From a virus, in IMG/VR virus record IMGVR_UViG_3300008111_000002, positions 1 to 64,000 of that record: a stretch of 64,000 bases of DNA; one strand, 5' to 3'. The translations under genes were made by a program, and so were the position numbers. This document shows positions 1 through 10,561 of this stretch, piece by piece. The notes under the pieces were generated by a model. That model was not told where the DNA came from, searched no databases, and saw nothing but the letters and a program-made list of their open reading frames with translations. Each line of letters begins with the position of its first letter. The first letter of the stretch is position 1.

Positions 1-114
1 ATATTCAAATAGCACGTTAACTACAGGTGTTAATTCTTCAGCATACACTGCATTTGTTAAACCTGGCATTGTGGCTGCTGGAGGTTTTGTAACAGGTCGT
101 AGATATACAATTAT
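1..114 (+). repeat. Direct repeat copy 1 (114 bp) inside the fibre gene
   Basis: Bases 1-114 are identical to 679-792, giving a 678-bp period in frame. The copy may extend left of the window edge. It encodes the end of one Tyr-Val-Lys module and the start of the next YTI module. Confidence 0.95.
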
Positions 115-3100
115 TACTGCTGGCACTGTTCTTAATGTAACAGTTGCCCCGACTAGTGGTACTGTTCAAGTTGGTATGTACCTAACAGGTTCTGGAGTTA
201 CAGCTGGTACTAGAATTACTGCATTAGGCAGTGGTACAGGCGGTATTGGGACTTATACTGTAAATACTAGTCAATCAGTACTGGGTGCAGTGGCAATGAA
301 AGGTGTTACAGAAGGTACAACATTTAATGCAACTGGTGTTGGATCAGGAACAGGAACGGCTACTCGCAGTCACGGATTAATTGATAGAGATTTTGTGTCT
401 CTCTCTGGTGTAGTTGGCATGACACAGATTAATGGCGCTAGTTTCTACGTTAAGGCTAGTGGCTATGCTGCTAATCAATTTGCTATCTATACTGATGATA
501 CATTAATTCCTGCAGTAGATTCTACAGTATATAGTACATATCTGTCAGGTGGTACTATAGAGTCCCCAATTAAATTCTATCAAGGAGATAGAATTTTTAT
601 CAGCGATGTTGTAGGAATGACTGAGCTTAACAATAATAGATATTACGTTAAGCCTTTGACTTATAATACGTTTGAATTATATTCAAATAGCACGTTAACT
701 ACAGGTGTTAATTCTTCAGCATACACTGCATTTGTTAAACCTGGCATTGTGGCTGCTGGAGGTTTTGTAACAGGTCGTAGATATACAATTATATATACAA
801 TTATCACTGCTGGCACTACGGATTTTTCAGGGTCACATGGTGCAGCAAACAACAACCCAGGCACACAATTTGTTGCAACTGGCGCAGGGACAGGGACGGG
901 AACTGCCTACTACGGTGGTACTGCGTATGAAAGATTTACCTATGCCGTAACTGCGATCACTAAAGCAAGTCCTGCAAAAGTAACATTAGATGCTGCACAT
1001 CATTACAATGACGGGGATCTTGTCAATATTAGTGACATAGCAGGCATGACACAGATCACTGGTTTGTACTATGCTAAGGTGTCAACTGCTGGATTAAGTT
1101 CATCTCAATTAGAATTGTACACTGATCCCACTCTAGTTACTCCTGTAGTTAGTACATCTTATGGTACATTTGCTACTGGCGCAACTATAACAGCTGGCAG
1201 TTTTGTTAGAGGCAAAGTTTATACTATTGTTAGTACAGGCAGCGGATCAACAGACTTTACGCTAATTGGCTCGTCTAGCAATACTGTAGGCACAGTATTC
1301 ACGGCTACCACAGTGGGAACAGGCACTGGTACTGCCACAGTCACCGGTAATATATACGGTGGTCAAGAAGTATTATTAATTGGACTTACGTCTAATGCTA
1401 ACGATAACAGGGAAGCTAACGGTCTTACTTCACAGTTATCGGATCATACTAATCTGATCATTAGAGGTTTACAAAACTTTAGATTTGACAGCGTCGACAA
1501 CGTTAACCCAACTAGACCTAGTACTGCTTTAGAATTCAGTGCAACTAGTCCGGACATCCTACGTGTTATTGCATATGGGTTATCGTTAGCCGACGGTTCG
1601 GTATTACCTGCCAATCAAGCGGTATTATCCATTGATACAAGTTTTGCATATTTAAAACCGGTAAGTGATGCAGACAAGGTATTAACAGTTGATCCCGACA
1701 ATGGGGCCAAGACAATGGGTGGCACTATTGGTGATACTAAGATTGCTGTCATTGATATTAGTGGATCAGAAAACGCGGCAAAACGTGATTTATTAAATTC
1801 AGGAACATTAGCATTTGCTTGGAATGGTAAAATACATAGAATTACAGAGTATGTAGCAGCAGCCGGACTTGTTCCTGCGTATATATCATTTGTTGACTAT
1901 AGCGATAACAATAATTACAGTCAAACAGCTAGTGGCATTAATAAAGTATTTCCAGATGACGAATCAAGGACACTACGTGCAGGTTTGCCGAGCGGATCTA
2001 CTGGGGCTGTCACTATTAAAATTTCAACTTGTCGAGCTACTGGACATGACTTCTTAGATATAGGCACCGGCGGATTTAACACCAGCAACTATCCAACAAC
2101 TATTTTTGGTAACCCAAGTCAAGAACCTAGTCAAGAAAACGAAGTTATTGAAACTAATAAAGGCCGTGTATTCTATGTAACTACAGACCAGGACGGTGTA
2201 TTCCGTGTAGGACCTTATTTTACAGTTGACCAGGGTACTGGTACTGTTACGTTCTCAGCAAGTATTGCACTGAGTAACTTAGACGGTATTGGATTTAAAC
2301 GTGGTGTTACTGTTAGCGAGTTCTCCACAGATAACACAATGACCAACAATGCTGCTGACACTGTTCCAGTGCAGTCGGCTATTCGCGGATATATCGATAA
2401 ACGTCTAGGCTTAGATCATGGTGGTGGCCTGATTCCAACACCAAACTTGATCGGACCGGGGTACTTACCACTAAACGGTCAATTGGCTATGGTCGGTAAT
2501 CTTAGCATGGGCGGCAATAAAATCATTGGCATAGGTGCGCCTAGTTCCTCAACTGATGCTGCTACAAAAGCCTATGTTGACACGCAAGTTGGACTCAATG
2601 ATGAACTATCAGAATTAACTGATGTTAGTATATTAACTGGCGCAACATTAGCAACATGTACTAATACTACAGTTACAACTAATTTAATTACCTGTGATAC
2701 AACCGCATACCTAGTAATAGGACAGCCAATTAGATTTACGGGTACAACATTTGGCGGTATTAGCGGAAGTCTAACATACTATGTTAAGACTAAACCTAGT
2801 GGAACTACATTCACTGTATCATTAACACCAGGCGGTTCGGCAGTGACACTATCAACTGCTTCGGGTAGTATGGTATGTGCAAACAACATTACTGGTGAAG
2901 TAGTTATTGCTACAGGCGGTAACAAGTCAGTCACAACTGCGTCGTTCGGTGGAGACATTACTTCACAGTACACTAGTGTGAATACAACTACTCTAGTAGG
3001 TGGTGTAACTAGTTTCCCAACTATTGACTCAGGGATAGTTGATGTAGGTCAAATTAACGTTAGTAACGGTATTGTTGTTACTGACATAACTGGTTTCCCA

Positions 3101-4447
3101 ACAAGCGGTACTATTCAGATAGGTAACGAACTGTTTACCTATACTGGTGTAACACTAGCTTCTAATAGATTTGACAGCGTAACTAGAGGCGTTAAGACTA
3201 CAACTGCAACTACACACGCAGCTGGAGCAACAGTTATAGGTGTAAACAATGCTAGACTTGACATGCAGATTGCACCAGAAGTCATTGTTAACGCTGATGT
3301 TAGTCCAACTGCTGCTATTCAACAGAGCAAACTGTCATTAACTAATGCAACTGCTAATACATCAGGCGCGGCAGTAAAAGGTATTGCAAAATTTGACAGT
3401 GCTAACTTTGAAGACGACGGTGCAGGATTTATCGGTATTAAAGCAGGTGGTGTTGCTGTAACTGAAATTGCCAATATTGGCAATGGCGCAGTACTGGGTA
3501 ACTTCACTGGCAGCGCAACGTATCCTAGAGAACTTACAGCAGAGTCAATTCTTAAGAAGGGAACCTGGAATGAATTTAATGCTTCGGCAACACTAAGTCA
3601 ACCATATGCATATACGTTTACTAAAGGTGCTAGCGAAGTAGCAAGTTCATTTAGTATATCTGCTATCACAACCAACGGTTCTGCAAATTCTCTAGTTAGA
3701 ACTAAGTCGTCAACTGAAGCTGGATTTATTGACGTACAAGCAATTCAATTGAATAGTAACACTGTATTAGCATACTCAGGTTCAACACTAGTTGTTAAAA
3801 CACCAGGCGGTACTGAACTGATCAGCGGTATAGGTAGTGCAGATAACTCAACTCCTGTGACCTATAAAGGACAGTGGACTCCGGGAACAAATGCAACATT
3901 GGCTGCAACCAGTTCTACAAACGTGGCAATTACTAATGATACAACTTCTGCTACAGCCTATGTAACTTTTGTAACTGCTACTAGTGGTAATCAAGGTGTT
4001 AGAGTTAATTCTAACATGACCTACAATGCCAGTACTAATGTATTAACAACAACAGCAACACAGGCAAGATTTGCTGACTTGGCTGAATATTATACAGCAG
4101 ACAAGGAATACGAACCAGGCACTGTGTTGATATTTGGCGGCACTGCTGAAACTACAACTACAAACGTCTTTGGTGATGCAAGACTAGCAGGTGTTGTTTC
4201 TACTGCTCCAGGCTACTCAATGAATGCTGAACTAGCAGGAACTAGAGCACTAGTAGCACTACAAGGTCGTGTACCATGTAAGGTAGTTGGCCGTGTTAAG
4301 AAAGGTGATATGTTAACCACTGCTGGTATTGTGGGACATGCTGCTAAGGCCATAGATCCAAAAGTTGGAACAATTATTGGTAAAGCACTAGAAGACAAAG
4401 ACTACACCGAAATGGGTGTAATTGAAGTTGCAGTTGGTAGAGTTTAA
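2..4447 (+). CDS. Tail fibre/adhesin-like virion protein, 5' end cut by window
   Basis: The frame is open to the left edge, so the gene starts upstream; the in-frame GTG at 71 is unlikely to be the start. At least 1,481 residues are visible. The N-terminal third repeats two Gly/Thr-rich modules: a YTI-type module ending in GTGTGTA-like runs, and a module with GMTQ-x-N-G...YYVK...LY-x-D. The middle carries a fibre-type segment ([20 protein letters not shown] then KAYVDTQ) typical of phage fibre shafts. The C-terminal about 120 residues ([17 protein letters not shown] onwards) match a terminal domain that I recall from T4-like marine phage fibre proteins. Role inferred: host-recognition appendage of the virion. 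It ends 22 bp before the next fibre gene. Exact receptor role unknown. Confidence 0.85.
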   Translation, partial: YSNSTLTTGVNSSAYTAFVKPGIVAAGGFVTGRRYTIITAGTVLNVTVAPTSGTVQVGMYLTGSGVTAGTRITALGSGTGGIGTYTVNTSQSVLGAVAMKGVTEGTTFNATGVGSGTGTATRSHGLIDRDFVSLSGVVGMTQINGASFYVKASGYAANQFAIYTDDTLIPAVDSTVYSTYLSGGTIESPIKFYQGDRIFISDVVGMTELNNNRYYVKPLTYNTFELYSNSTLTTGVNSSAYTAFVKPGIVAAGGFVTGRRYTIIYTIITAGTTDFSGSHGAANNNPGTQFVATGAGTGTGTAYYGGTAYERFTYAVTAITKASPAKVTLDAAHHYNDGDLVNISDIAGMTQITGLYYAKVSTAGLSSSQLELYTDPTLVTPVVSTSYGTFATGATITAGSFVRGKVYTIVSTGSGSTDFTLIGSSSNTVGTVFTATTVGTGTGTATVTGNIYGGQEVLLIGLTSNANDNREANGLTSQLSDHTNLIIRGLQNFRFDSVDNVNPTRPSTALEFSATSPDILRVIAYGLSLADGSVLPANQAVLSIDTSFAYLKPVSDADKVLTVDPDNGAKTMGGTIGDTKIAVIDISGSENAAKRDLLNSGTLAFAWNGKIHRITEYVAAAGLVPAYISFVDYSDNNNYSQTASGINKVFPDDESRTLRAGLPSGSTGAVTIKISTCRATGHDFLDIGTGGFNTSNYPTTIFGNPSQEPSQENEVIETNKGRVFYVTTDQDGVFRVGPYFTVDQGTGTVTFSASIALSNLDGIGFKRGVTVSEFSTDNTMTNNAADTVPVQSAIRGYIDKRLGLDHGGGLIPTPNLIGPGYLPLNGQLAMVGNLSMGGNKIIGIGAPSSSTDAATKAYVDTQVGLNDELSELTDVSILTGATLATCTNTTVTTNLITCDTTAYLVIGQPIRFTGTTFGGISGSLTYYVKTKPSGTTFTVSLTPGGSAVTLSTASGSMVCANNITGEVVIATGGNKSVTTASFGGDITSQYTSVNTTTLVGGVTSFPTIDSGIVDVGQINVSNGIVVTDITGFPTSGTIQIGNELFTYTGVTLASNRFDSVTRGVKTTTATTHAAGATVIGVNNARLDMQIAPEVIVNADVSPTAAIQQSKLSLTNATANTSGAAVKGIAKFDSANFEDDGAGFIGIKAGGVAVTEIANIGNGAVLGNFTGSATYPRELTAESILKKGTWNEFNASATLSQPYAYTFTKGASEVASSFSISAITTNGSANSLVRTKSSTEAGFIDVQAIQLNSNTVLAYSGSTLVVKTPGGTELISGIGSADNSTPVTYKGQWTPGTNATLAATSSTNVAITNDTTSATAYVTFVTATSGNQGVRVNSNMTYNASTNVLTTTATQARFADLAEYYTADKEYEPGTVLIFGGTAETTTTNVFGDARLAGVVSTAPGYSMNAELAGTRALVALQGRVPCKVVGRVKKGDMLTTAGIVGHAAKAIDPKVGTIIGKALEDKDYTEMGVIEVAVGRV
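679..792 (+). repeat. Direct repeat copy 2 (114 bp) inside the fibre gene
   Basis: Identical to 1-114. It is followed by a perfect 12-bp tandem duplication (ATATACAATTAT at 781-792 and again at 793-804), which adds an extra YTII to the protein. After the duplication, homology to copy 1 resumes with one mismatch. Confidence 0.95.
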
Positions 4448-4468
4448 AGATAAGGATCGGAGCGAAAA

Positions 4469-6256
4469 ATGACACAAAAAATAATTAATACCGGCACTGC
4501 TGATACAGGAAACGGCGATCCGATCCGCACAGCGTTCGGTAAGGTCAATGATAATTTTACTGAACTGTACACTGCATTAGGATTAGACAACGGCGGAATA
4601 AATCTAGGTGCGTTTGAATTTACGGGCAGTACGATGAGTACCACTGACAGTTCGGCTATTGTCATCGACCAGGCTGTTACTGTAGCAAGTGAACTGACTA
4701 TGCAAGGTGATATTGTTCCTAATATCGCTAATGAACATAATTTAGGCAGTGCTGCTAGACCTTGGAAGAGTTTATATGTCAGCAACAACACAATCTACAT
4801 CGGTGGCAATAGTCTAGGAGTAGATAATAATGGCAGCCTTACTTGGAATGGCAGCACTGTTGCACATGCTGATGGCGAGTTTATTAGACTGGATGCCCTC
4901 ACTGATGTAAATCTTGGTAGCCCGCAAGCAGGTGATGTGCTTTCGTATCAAGGTGGTTATTGGACTGCCGCTACCGTTGATAAATTAAAGATCACTGATG
5001 GGGTTGAAGTTACCTTGGTCGGTGGTCCAGGTGTTGCCGATCCTTTTGTTACTTTTCCTGCTATAACTGGTGGTGATCAACTTCAAATTCAAGGAGCAGA
5101 AGTCAGCACGATTGCAGGCAATCTCGCTCTTACCTCTGTTACAGATATCAACATAATATCAAACGGTTCTGGCGCAGCACCTGGAGGATCAAAGAATTGG
5201 ACATTTAGTGCAGACGGGTCGGTGACTATACCCGGAGACATCCGCAGCGAAGGCAACATCAACATTGACATCAACTTGAGTGACTCAACTCTGCGCCGTT
5301 GGCAGTTTGGTGAGGATGGCGATCTGGAATTGCCGCAAGATGGTGGCATAGTATTTGATCGTGCCGATACAACAATTCGTGTGGGCATGGGATTCCACAT
5401 TGCCAGCGGTGAAGGTATCAGTCTTGACGCTATTGATCAAACTGCTATACTAACTCTAAGTGGTGCTGGTAATGGTCCAGTAAATCAAACTTATAACAAA
5501 ACTAACAATACACTTTATACAGGTAATGACAACAGTAGTGTCACTGTAGAAAACCTAGGCGGCACTTGGTTTGTATTCATAGATGGTGATGCCAAATACA
5601 CCAGCAATGATCTCATCGGGTGGGCTCTAAGTACTGGACCTGGACCTGTGCCAGTTGGAGTATTGTCAAATGGCTATAAGAGTTGGGGATTTTCTTCAAC
5701 AGGTGAACTGACATTGCCCGAAGGTGCTGTGGTAAAAAATATATCTGGGAACTTGACCATTGAAGGTGAAAGCTATGTAATTATTGATTCTGCAAATAAT
5801 GGACAGATTGAGATAGGACGAAGCAGTGGTGTAGGAGCTGTGATACTAGGTAATAAATCCTTAGGCACCAATTCAATAATTGACAGTGATTTATTTGTTA
5901 ACAACGGAGTCTATGAAAGATTCAGTAGTTTGGCCGATGCCACAGGTATTGTAACACACAACTGCGCCAACGGACACATATTCTATCACACCAGCCCAGA
6001 TGCTCTTTTTACAGTAAACTTTACCAATCTAAATTTACCTATTGACTATGCTACCTCATTGACCTTGATCATAGCACAAGGTGGCACAGGCTTTATTCCT
6101 AACTCTGTTGGAATAAGTGGAGTATTACAGACCATAAACTGGCGGGGCAATGTTATCCCAACACCCAGCACCAACAGAACAGATGTAGTTACTTTTAGCA
6201 TTATCTGCACAGCTCTAAATACCTATACTGTGCTGGGACAACTAACAGGATACTAA
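4469..6256 (+). CDS. Virion fibre-like structural protein
   Basis: 595 residues. The N terminus (residues 4-36) carries the motif I-N-T-G-T-x3-G-N-G-D-P-I-R-T-A-F-x-K-V-N-x-N-F-x-E-L-Y, which recurs in the gene at 6289 and is common at the N terminus of T4-like phage virion proteins, where it probably anchors a fibre or baseplate protein. The rest is Gly/Asn/Thr-rich with repeated short beta-type units (IPGDI, LELPQDG, LTLPEGA), as in beta-helical fibres. No enzymatic motif is seen. A purine-rich leader (AAGGATCGGAGCG) precedes the ATG. Exact position in the virion is not known. Confidence 0.8.
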   Translation: MTQKIINTGTADTGNGDPIRTAFGKVNDNFTELYTALGLDNGGINLGAFEFTGSTMSTTDSSAIVIDQAVTVASELTMQGDIVPNIANEHNLGSAARPWKSLYVSNNTIYIGGNSLGVDNNGSLTWNGSTVAHADGEFIRLDALTDVNLGSPQAGDVLSYQGGYWTAATVDKLKITDGVEVTLVGGPGVADPFVTFPAITGGDQLQIQGAEVSTIAGNLALTSVTDINIISNGSGAAPGGSKNWTFSADGSVTIPGDIRSEGNINIDINLSDSTLRRWQFGEDGDLELPQDGGIVFDRADTTIRVGMGFHIASGEGISLDAIDQTAILTLSGAGNGPVNQTYNKTNNTLYTGNDNSSVTVENLGGTWFVFIDGDAKYTSNDLIGWALSTGPGPVPVGVLSNGYKSWGFSSTGELTLPEGAVVKNISGNLTIEGESYVIIDSANNGQIEIGRSSGVGAVILGNKSLGTNSIIDSDLFVNNGVYERFSSLADATGIVTHNCANGHIFYHTSPDALFTVNFTNLNLPIDYATSLTLIIAQGGTGFIPNSVGISGVLQTINWRGNVIPTPSTNRTDVVTFSIICTALNTYTVLGQLTGY

Positions 6257-6262
6257 CAGAAC

Positions 6263-6270
6263 GGTAAATA
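6263..6270 (+). promoter_or_regulatory. Weak late-promoter-like box GGTAAATA
   Basis: Matches T4 late consensus TATAAATA except at the first two bases, and lies 18 bp before the ATG at 6289. Weaker than the GATAAATA boxes elsewhere in the window. Confidence 0.35.
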
Positions 6271-6288
6271 TACTAAAGAGAGCGGAAT

Positions 6289-6846
6289 ATGGCTATACAA
6301 ACAATTAACATAGGAAATGCTGTAAATGATGGTCTAGGAGACGATCTACGCACGGCTTTTCAAAAGGTCAACGCTAATTTTGCAGATTTAAATAGCCAGC
6401 AATCAATTACTGGTCAAAATCTTAATACAGCAACAGGCGTAGGAATTTTTAAACAAAAAGTAGGTACTAACTTACAATTTAAATCACTGGTTAGCGATGG
6501 TAAAATTACCCTAACACCGTCTAATGATTACATCACTGTTGGCACTGTACAAAAAGACGGATTTAGTTCCATAACAACAAACAGTGGTAGCATCACAGCT
6601 AATGTTACAACCGCTTACGATCAAATCACAATCCAAGGTGGTGCTAACATAAATGTAACAGCATCACAAAGAACTATTACTGTAGATACGAAACAAAATA
6701 TTGGATTTATTTTAAACGACGCTGATCTAGGAACTATTGGATCGGGTACTGACAATTTAATTACTTTTTTATTGCAGGTCACCGATATTGATTTTGGAAC
6801 AATAGATCAGCCCGCAGGTATTGAATACGATGCTGGTACAATTTAA
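6289..6846 (+). CDS. Short virion protein with LRTAF-KVN-NF N-terminal motif
   Basis: 185 residues. The N terminus (about residues 3-33: INIGNAVNDGLGDDLRTAF then QKVNANFADL) is the same motif as in the upstream 595-residue protein, so the two probably share an attachment point in the virion. The remainder is Thr/Asn-rich, predicted beta structure, without recognisable enzymatic residues. Short spacing to the flanking fibre genes (33 and 12 bp) indicates one late operon. Function inferred only as structural. Confidence 0.75.
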   Translation: MAIQTINIGNAVNDGLGDDLRTAFQKVNANFADLNSQQSITGQNLNTATGVGIFKQKVGTNLQFKSLVSDGKITLTPSNDYITVGTVQKDGFSSITTNSGSITANVTTAYDQITIQGGANINVTASQRTITVDTKQNIGFILNDADLGTIGSGTDNLITFLLQVTDIDFGTIDQPAGIEYDAGTI

Positions 6847-6858
6847 CGGAGAAATAAA

Positions 6859-7974
6859 ATGGCATTAAGAATTAGAAGAGGAACTTCTGTACAACGAACA
6901 GGAATCACACCAGTATCTGGAGAGTTGATTTTTGATACAACTCAAAATAAACTATATGTCGGTAACGGATCAACTGCCGGCGGTGTTGAAGTTGTTGCAG
7001 GGTCTATTGGTGGTAATTTAGGTTCTAATATTAACCTAAATAATTTTGATATCACTGGCGCAGGTAATATTAATATTACAGGAACAATTACTGCATCCGG
7101 AACAATTACAGGTAACGGCGATCTTGTTTTAGGAAATGCTGATACTGATAATGTTCAGTTTGGTGCAGATATTAATTCAAATATTGTTCCTAATACAGGT
7201 TCATTAACCGTTGGTACTAGCGCCAAACCTTGGCAAACTGTTTTTACCTCAACCTTAGAAAATACTAGCGGAATTACTAGTAATAGCAATTTAACTCTTA
7301 ACGGTCTAGTTACAGTTGGAAATAACCTAGTACCAAACACTACATTAACAAAAAATATCGGAACTTCTACACTAAGATGGCGTAACGTATGGGCAGAAAC
7401 ATTAGCATTAGAAAATATTCAAATTACGCAGAATAATATTAGAAGTATTGATTCAAATTCAGACATTAATATAGAACCGTCAGGAAACGGAAGAGTTTTG
7501 CTTGGTCCAACTAAAATTAGATCTTATGCAGATTTTGGATATGAAAATAACGTTGTTACTAGAGCAAGCAATACAGGAATTTTTTATAACTGGAATCAAG
7601 CAACTGAATTATTTACCAGTATTAATAGTGCATTTGAAACTTCATATACACAACTAGCAGGAACTACTCAAGAAACATTCACAGTAGCAGCAATAGATAC
7701 TTCAATTTATGCAGGTTTTAGAGCAGAATTTAACGTTAGAAATTCTCAGGGATCAGAAACATTTTCTATTTCTGGTAATTTTTATTCCGGAACTGTGGAA
7801 ATTTCTGCTAAACAAAATTCTCATATACACAGTGGCGGTATTACAATAATTAATTCTATTAGCGTTTCTCCAGGAAGCGGATCCCTTGTCAATATTAGAT
7901 TTACAACTACAACTAATGTAAATGCTGCGGTCATTACTAAAGTGAAAGCCCATGCAACACTGTTTACTGTTTAA
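6859..7974 (+). CDS. Tail fibre-like protein with Mtd-N-type head domain
   Basis: 371 residues. Residues 1-45 (RIRRGTSVQRTGITPVSGEL, then IFDTTQNKLYVGNG) resemble the N-terminal attachment domain known from major tropism determinant and many other phage fibres (RRGT...GEL-x-x-DT...L-x-x-GNG). A Gly/Asn/Thr shaft with repeated G-N-x-N-L and TG-x-I units follows to about residue 190, then a C-terminal domain with alternating hydrophobic residues. ATG follows GGAG at good distance (ACGGAGAAATAAAATG). Likely a minor fibre or baseplate-associated protein. Confidence 0.75.
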   Translation: MALRIRRGTSVQRTGITPVSGELIFDTTQNKLYVGNGSTAGGVEVVAGSIGGNLGSNINLNNFDITGAGNINITGTITASGTITGNGDLVLGNADTDNVQFGADINSNIVPNTGSLTVGTSAKPWQTVFTSTLENTSGITSNSNLTLNGLVTVGNNLVPNTTLTKNIGTSTLRWRNVWAETLALENIQITQNNIRSIDSNSDINIEPSGNGRVLLGPTKIRSYADFGYENNVVTRASNTGIFYNWNQATELFTSINSAFETSYTQLAGTTQETFTVAAIDTSIYAGFRAEFNVRNSQGSETFSISGNFYSGTVEISAKQNSHIHSGGITIINSISVSPGSGSLVNIRFTTTTNVNAAVITKVKAHATLFTV

Positions 7975-7979
7975 AAATT

Positions 7980-10511
7980 ATGTCATTAAAATGGAATACT
8001 CCTTTAGGTACGTTAGGAACATTTAATGAAAGGACTCAGGTAAATGTTCCTTTGTCAACTACCTCAGTTACTCCAGTTACATATTCTATAATATCCGGAA
8101 AACTTCCTGTTGGTCTACAGTTATTAAACGGAATTATTAAAGGAGTTCCGGTTGAAATAAAAAATACAAGTCAATATAAATTTGTAATAAGAGCTAATAA
8201 TAGTTCATTGATTGTAGATCGAACATTTTCAATTACTATAGAAGGCCCAGATGCACCAGTTTGGCAAACTCCAGAAGGATATTTGCCAGTTGGATTTAAT
8301 GATGCTTATTTTGTTTTAGATGATTCTTATGTTGATTTTCAGTTAGAAGCATATGATACTGACAGGATAGATGGCGATACATTATTTTATTACATACCAA
8401 ATAACAGCGGCGAGCTTCCTCCAGGTTTAACTTTATCATCAACAGGAAGAATTAGCGGTTTTGTGGCGGCGGTTCCAAAGTTAGAATTAAATCAATCTAC
8501 TGGAAATTTTGACACCACAGGATATGATTTTATTCCTTTTGATCTAGGTGAGGTATCAACCACAGGATATGATACTTTTACTTACGATAATACTATATTT
8601 GATTTTCAAGAACCTGTTAAACCACTTAGACAAATTAGTAGATACTATTCATTTACAGTTTCGGTAACAGATGGCGAAACTGAAACTAAAAGAAATTTTA
8701 GAATTTATGTTGTCGATGAACAATTTTTAAGAGCAGATAATGCTATTATTAGATCATCTGATAATGTATTTAAAGCGGATAATAATTATTTAAGAAATCC
8801 ACTTTGGATTACTCCTGCTAATTTAGGTAAACGTAGAGCTAATAATTATACAACAATTTATCTAGAAGTTTATAATCCAATAACACTAGCTCAAAATATT
8901 GTTTACTTCTTAGATGATAAAAACCCGGATGGTACAAATAGTGTTTTGCCACCCGGTCTACAATTAGATAGTGTAAACGGAGAAATTGTAGGAAAAATTC
9001 CTTATCAACCTAGAATTTCTGTCAACTATAAATTTACCATTAGAGCAGTATCTTTTGAACAAACTACCCTAGCTACAAAATATAGCATATCCGGTAATTG
9101 GAATAACGATACTATCTATAAAGTTGGAGATGTTGTTCGTTGGATTGATCCTGCAATTTATAATGACAGCAGTCTTAGAGCAGGTATTGGTGAATCTTTA
9201 TATATTGCCTTAGTCGAACACAAAAATAAATTACCTAGTAACGTTGGAGTTTGGACCGAGGGTGCCACCAGTACTGTAAGAACATTTAATATTGATATTG
9301 TTGGTGATATTGAAAGAGGAATTTCTTGGAAATCAAACTCTTATCTTGGTGCACTTAATCCCAATGAAGTATCAGAATTATTTGTAGAAGCCGAAAGTTT
9401 ATCATATAGCGGGTCTGTTAATTATACATTGATCCACGGAGAATTACCTCCAGGTTTACAATTATTAAGCAACGGATTAATTATAGGAAAAGTAAATCAA
9501 GTTGGAAGTCAAACAATTGAAGGAATAACAAGATTTTACGACGGTGGTCCTAGCTCAAATGCATTTGGTATAACGTTCGATCAAAACCGTACCACATTTG
9601 ATAAAGTTTATAAATTTACCGTTAAAGCAAGAGATCCGGCTAATTTTGCAGAGTTTAATAAATTGTTTTCAATTAAAATAATTGGTGAAACAACTAAACA
9701 ATACACAAATCTTTATCTAAGAGCATTACAACCACTAGAAAAAAGAAACAACTGGTATGATTTTATAACTGATAGTACTATTTTTGATCCTAAAATTCTT
9801 TACAGAGTTGGAGACCCTAATTTTGCTACACAGTCATCAGTGCAAATGTTGTTGTTTGCCGGAATAGAAAAAAGTGATGCTGTAGAATTAATACAGGCCA
9901 TGAGCCGCAATCATTATAAGAAGAGAATAAAATTTGGATCGTTGGCCAAAGCTCAGGGTAAAGATTTAATAACTCAAGAAGTAAAATACGAAGTAGTCTA
10001 TGTAAACATTATTGATGATCTAGAACAAAATAAACAAAGTATCTCAAATATTGTTCGTTTGCCTGATCACATATCAAGTCCCGTTTTGTCTGATCAAAAT
10101 AATATCACTGTCGATGGCGGCGGAACAAATGGTTTGAATTGGAATTACAAAGTTTCAGATCGAGATATACAACAGGTATTTCCAAACTCATTTAACAATA
10201 TGAGGAATCAAATTAAGCAAATTGGAGATAGAAACAGAGACTTTCTTCCCCTCTGGATGAGAAGTATACAACCAGGAGATCCAGTTGAATTAGGATATAC
10301 CAAAGCGTTAGTGCTTTGCTATGTTAAACCGGGATTTGCTGATGAAATAATAATTAAAATTAAATCAAGAAAATTTGATTTTAAATTATTAGATTTTATG
10401 GCCGATCGATATGTTGTTGATTATTTAAATGTTACTATCGGGGATCAATATTTTCTATTTCCCCAAACAGATATTAAAAATAGATTAATTAGCTCAACTG
10501 CTGGATCGTGA
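7980..10511 (+). CDS. Large virion protein with repeated Ig/cadherin-like domains
   Basis: 843 residues. The unit S-G-x-L-P-x-G-L-x-L...G-x-I-x-G recurs at about residues 40-60, 135-155, 320-345 and 480-505 (ELPPGLTLSSTGRISG, VLPPGLQLDSVNGEIVG, ELPPGLQLLSNGLIIG). This is the signature of putative Ig (He_PIG/cadherin-like) domains. Such domains mediate adhesion or oligomerisation. The C-terminal 250 residues lack the repeat and may form a virion-anchoring region. ATG starts 5 bp after the stop of the preceding fibre gene. No signal peptide, so it is a virion rather than a secreted protein. Exact role is not known. Confidence 0.75.
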   Translation: MSLKWNTPLGTLGTFNERTQVNVPLSTTSVTPVTYSIISGKLPVGLQLLNGIIKGVPVEIKNTSQYKFVIRANNSSLIVDRTFSITIEGPDAPVWQTPEGYLPVGFNDAYFVLDDSYVDFQLEAYDTDRIDGDTLFYYIPNNSGELPPGLTLSSTGRISGFVAAVPKLELNQSTGNFDTTGYDFIPFDLGEVSTTGYDTFTYDNTIFDFQEPVKPLRQISRYYSFTVSVTDGETETKRNFRIYVVDEQFLRADNAIIRSSDNVFKADNNYLRNPLWITPANLGKRRANNYTTIYLEVYNPITLAQNIVYFLDDKNPDGTNSVLPPGLQLDSVNGEIVGKIPYQPRISVNYKFTIRAVSFEQTTLATKYSISGNWNNDTIYKVGDVVRWIDPAIYNDSSLRAGIGESLYIALVEHKNKLPSNVGVWTEGATSTVRTFNIDIVGDIERGISWKSNSYLGALNPNEVSELFVEAESLSYSGSVNYTLIHGELPPGLQLLSNGLIIGKVNQVGSQTIEGITRFYDGGPSSNAFGITFDQNRTTFDKVYKFTVKARDPANFAEFNKLFSIKIIGETTKQYTNLYLRALQPLEKRNNWYDFITDSTIFDPKILYRVGDPNFATQSSVQMLLFAGIEKSDAVELIQAMSRNHYKKRIKFGSLAKAQGKDLITQEVKYEVVYVNIIDDLEQNKQSISNIVRLPDHISSPVLSDQNNITVDGGGTNGLNWNYKVSDRDIQQVFPNSFNNMRNQIKQIGDRNRDFLPLWMRSIQPGDPVELGYTKALVLCYVKPGFADEIIIKIKSRKFDFKLLDFMADRYVVDYLNVTIGDQYFLFPQTDIKNRLISSTAGS

Positions 10512-10523
10512 TAAAATACAACA

Positions 10524-10550
10524 CATAAATATAACGATATTTCCGATCGT
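10524..10550 (+). promoter_or_regulatory. Late-promoter-like box CATAAATA followed by a 5-bp hairpin
   Basis: CATAAATA at 10524-10531 differs from T4 late consensus TATAAATA at one base. Two bases later ACGAT (10534-10538) can pair with ATCGT (10546-10550) over a 7-nt loop. GGAGAAAATAAATG follows. A transcript starting just after the box would begin with this hairpin. Confidence 0.5.
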
Positions 10551-10561
10551 GGAGAAAATAA

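Noticed and set aside
71-4447. GTG at 71 as the start of the fibre gene
   Set aside because: The frame continues open to the left edge and the upstream part repeats sequence found inside the gene at 679, so the true start is outside the window.
4444-4791. 115-residue minus-strand open frame opposite the 595-residue virion protein
   Set aside because: Lies wholly opposite a well-supported gene, no ribosome binding site, composition of an antisense shadow. Other long antisense frames (e.g. 12548-12940, 19366-19806, 33982-34311) were left out for the same reason.
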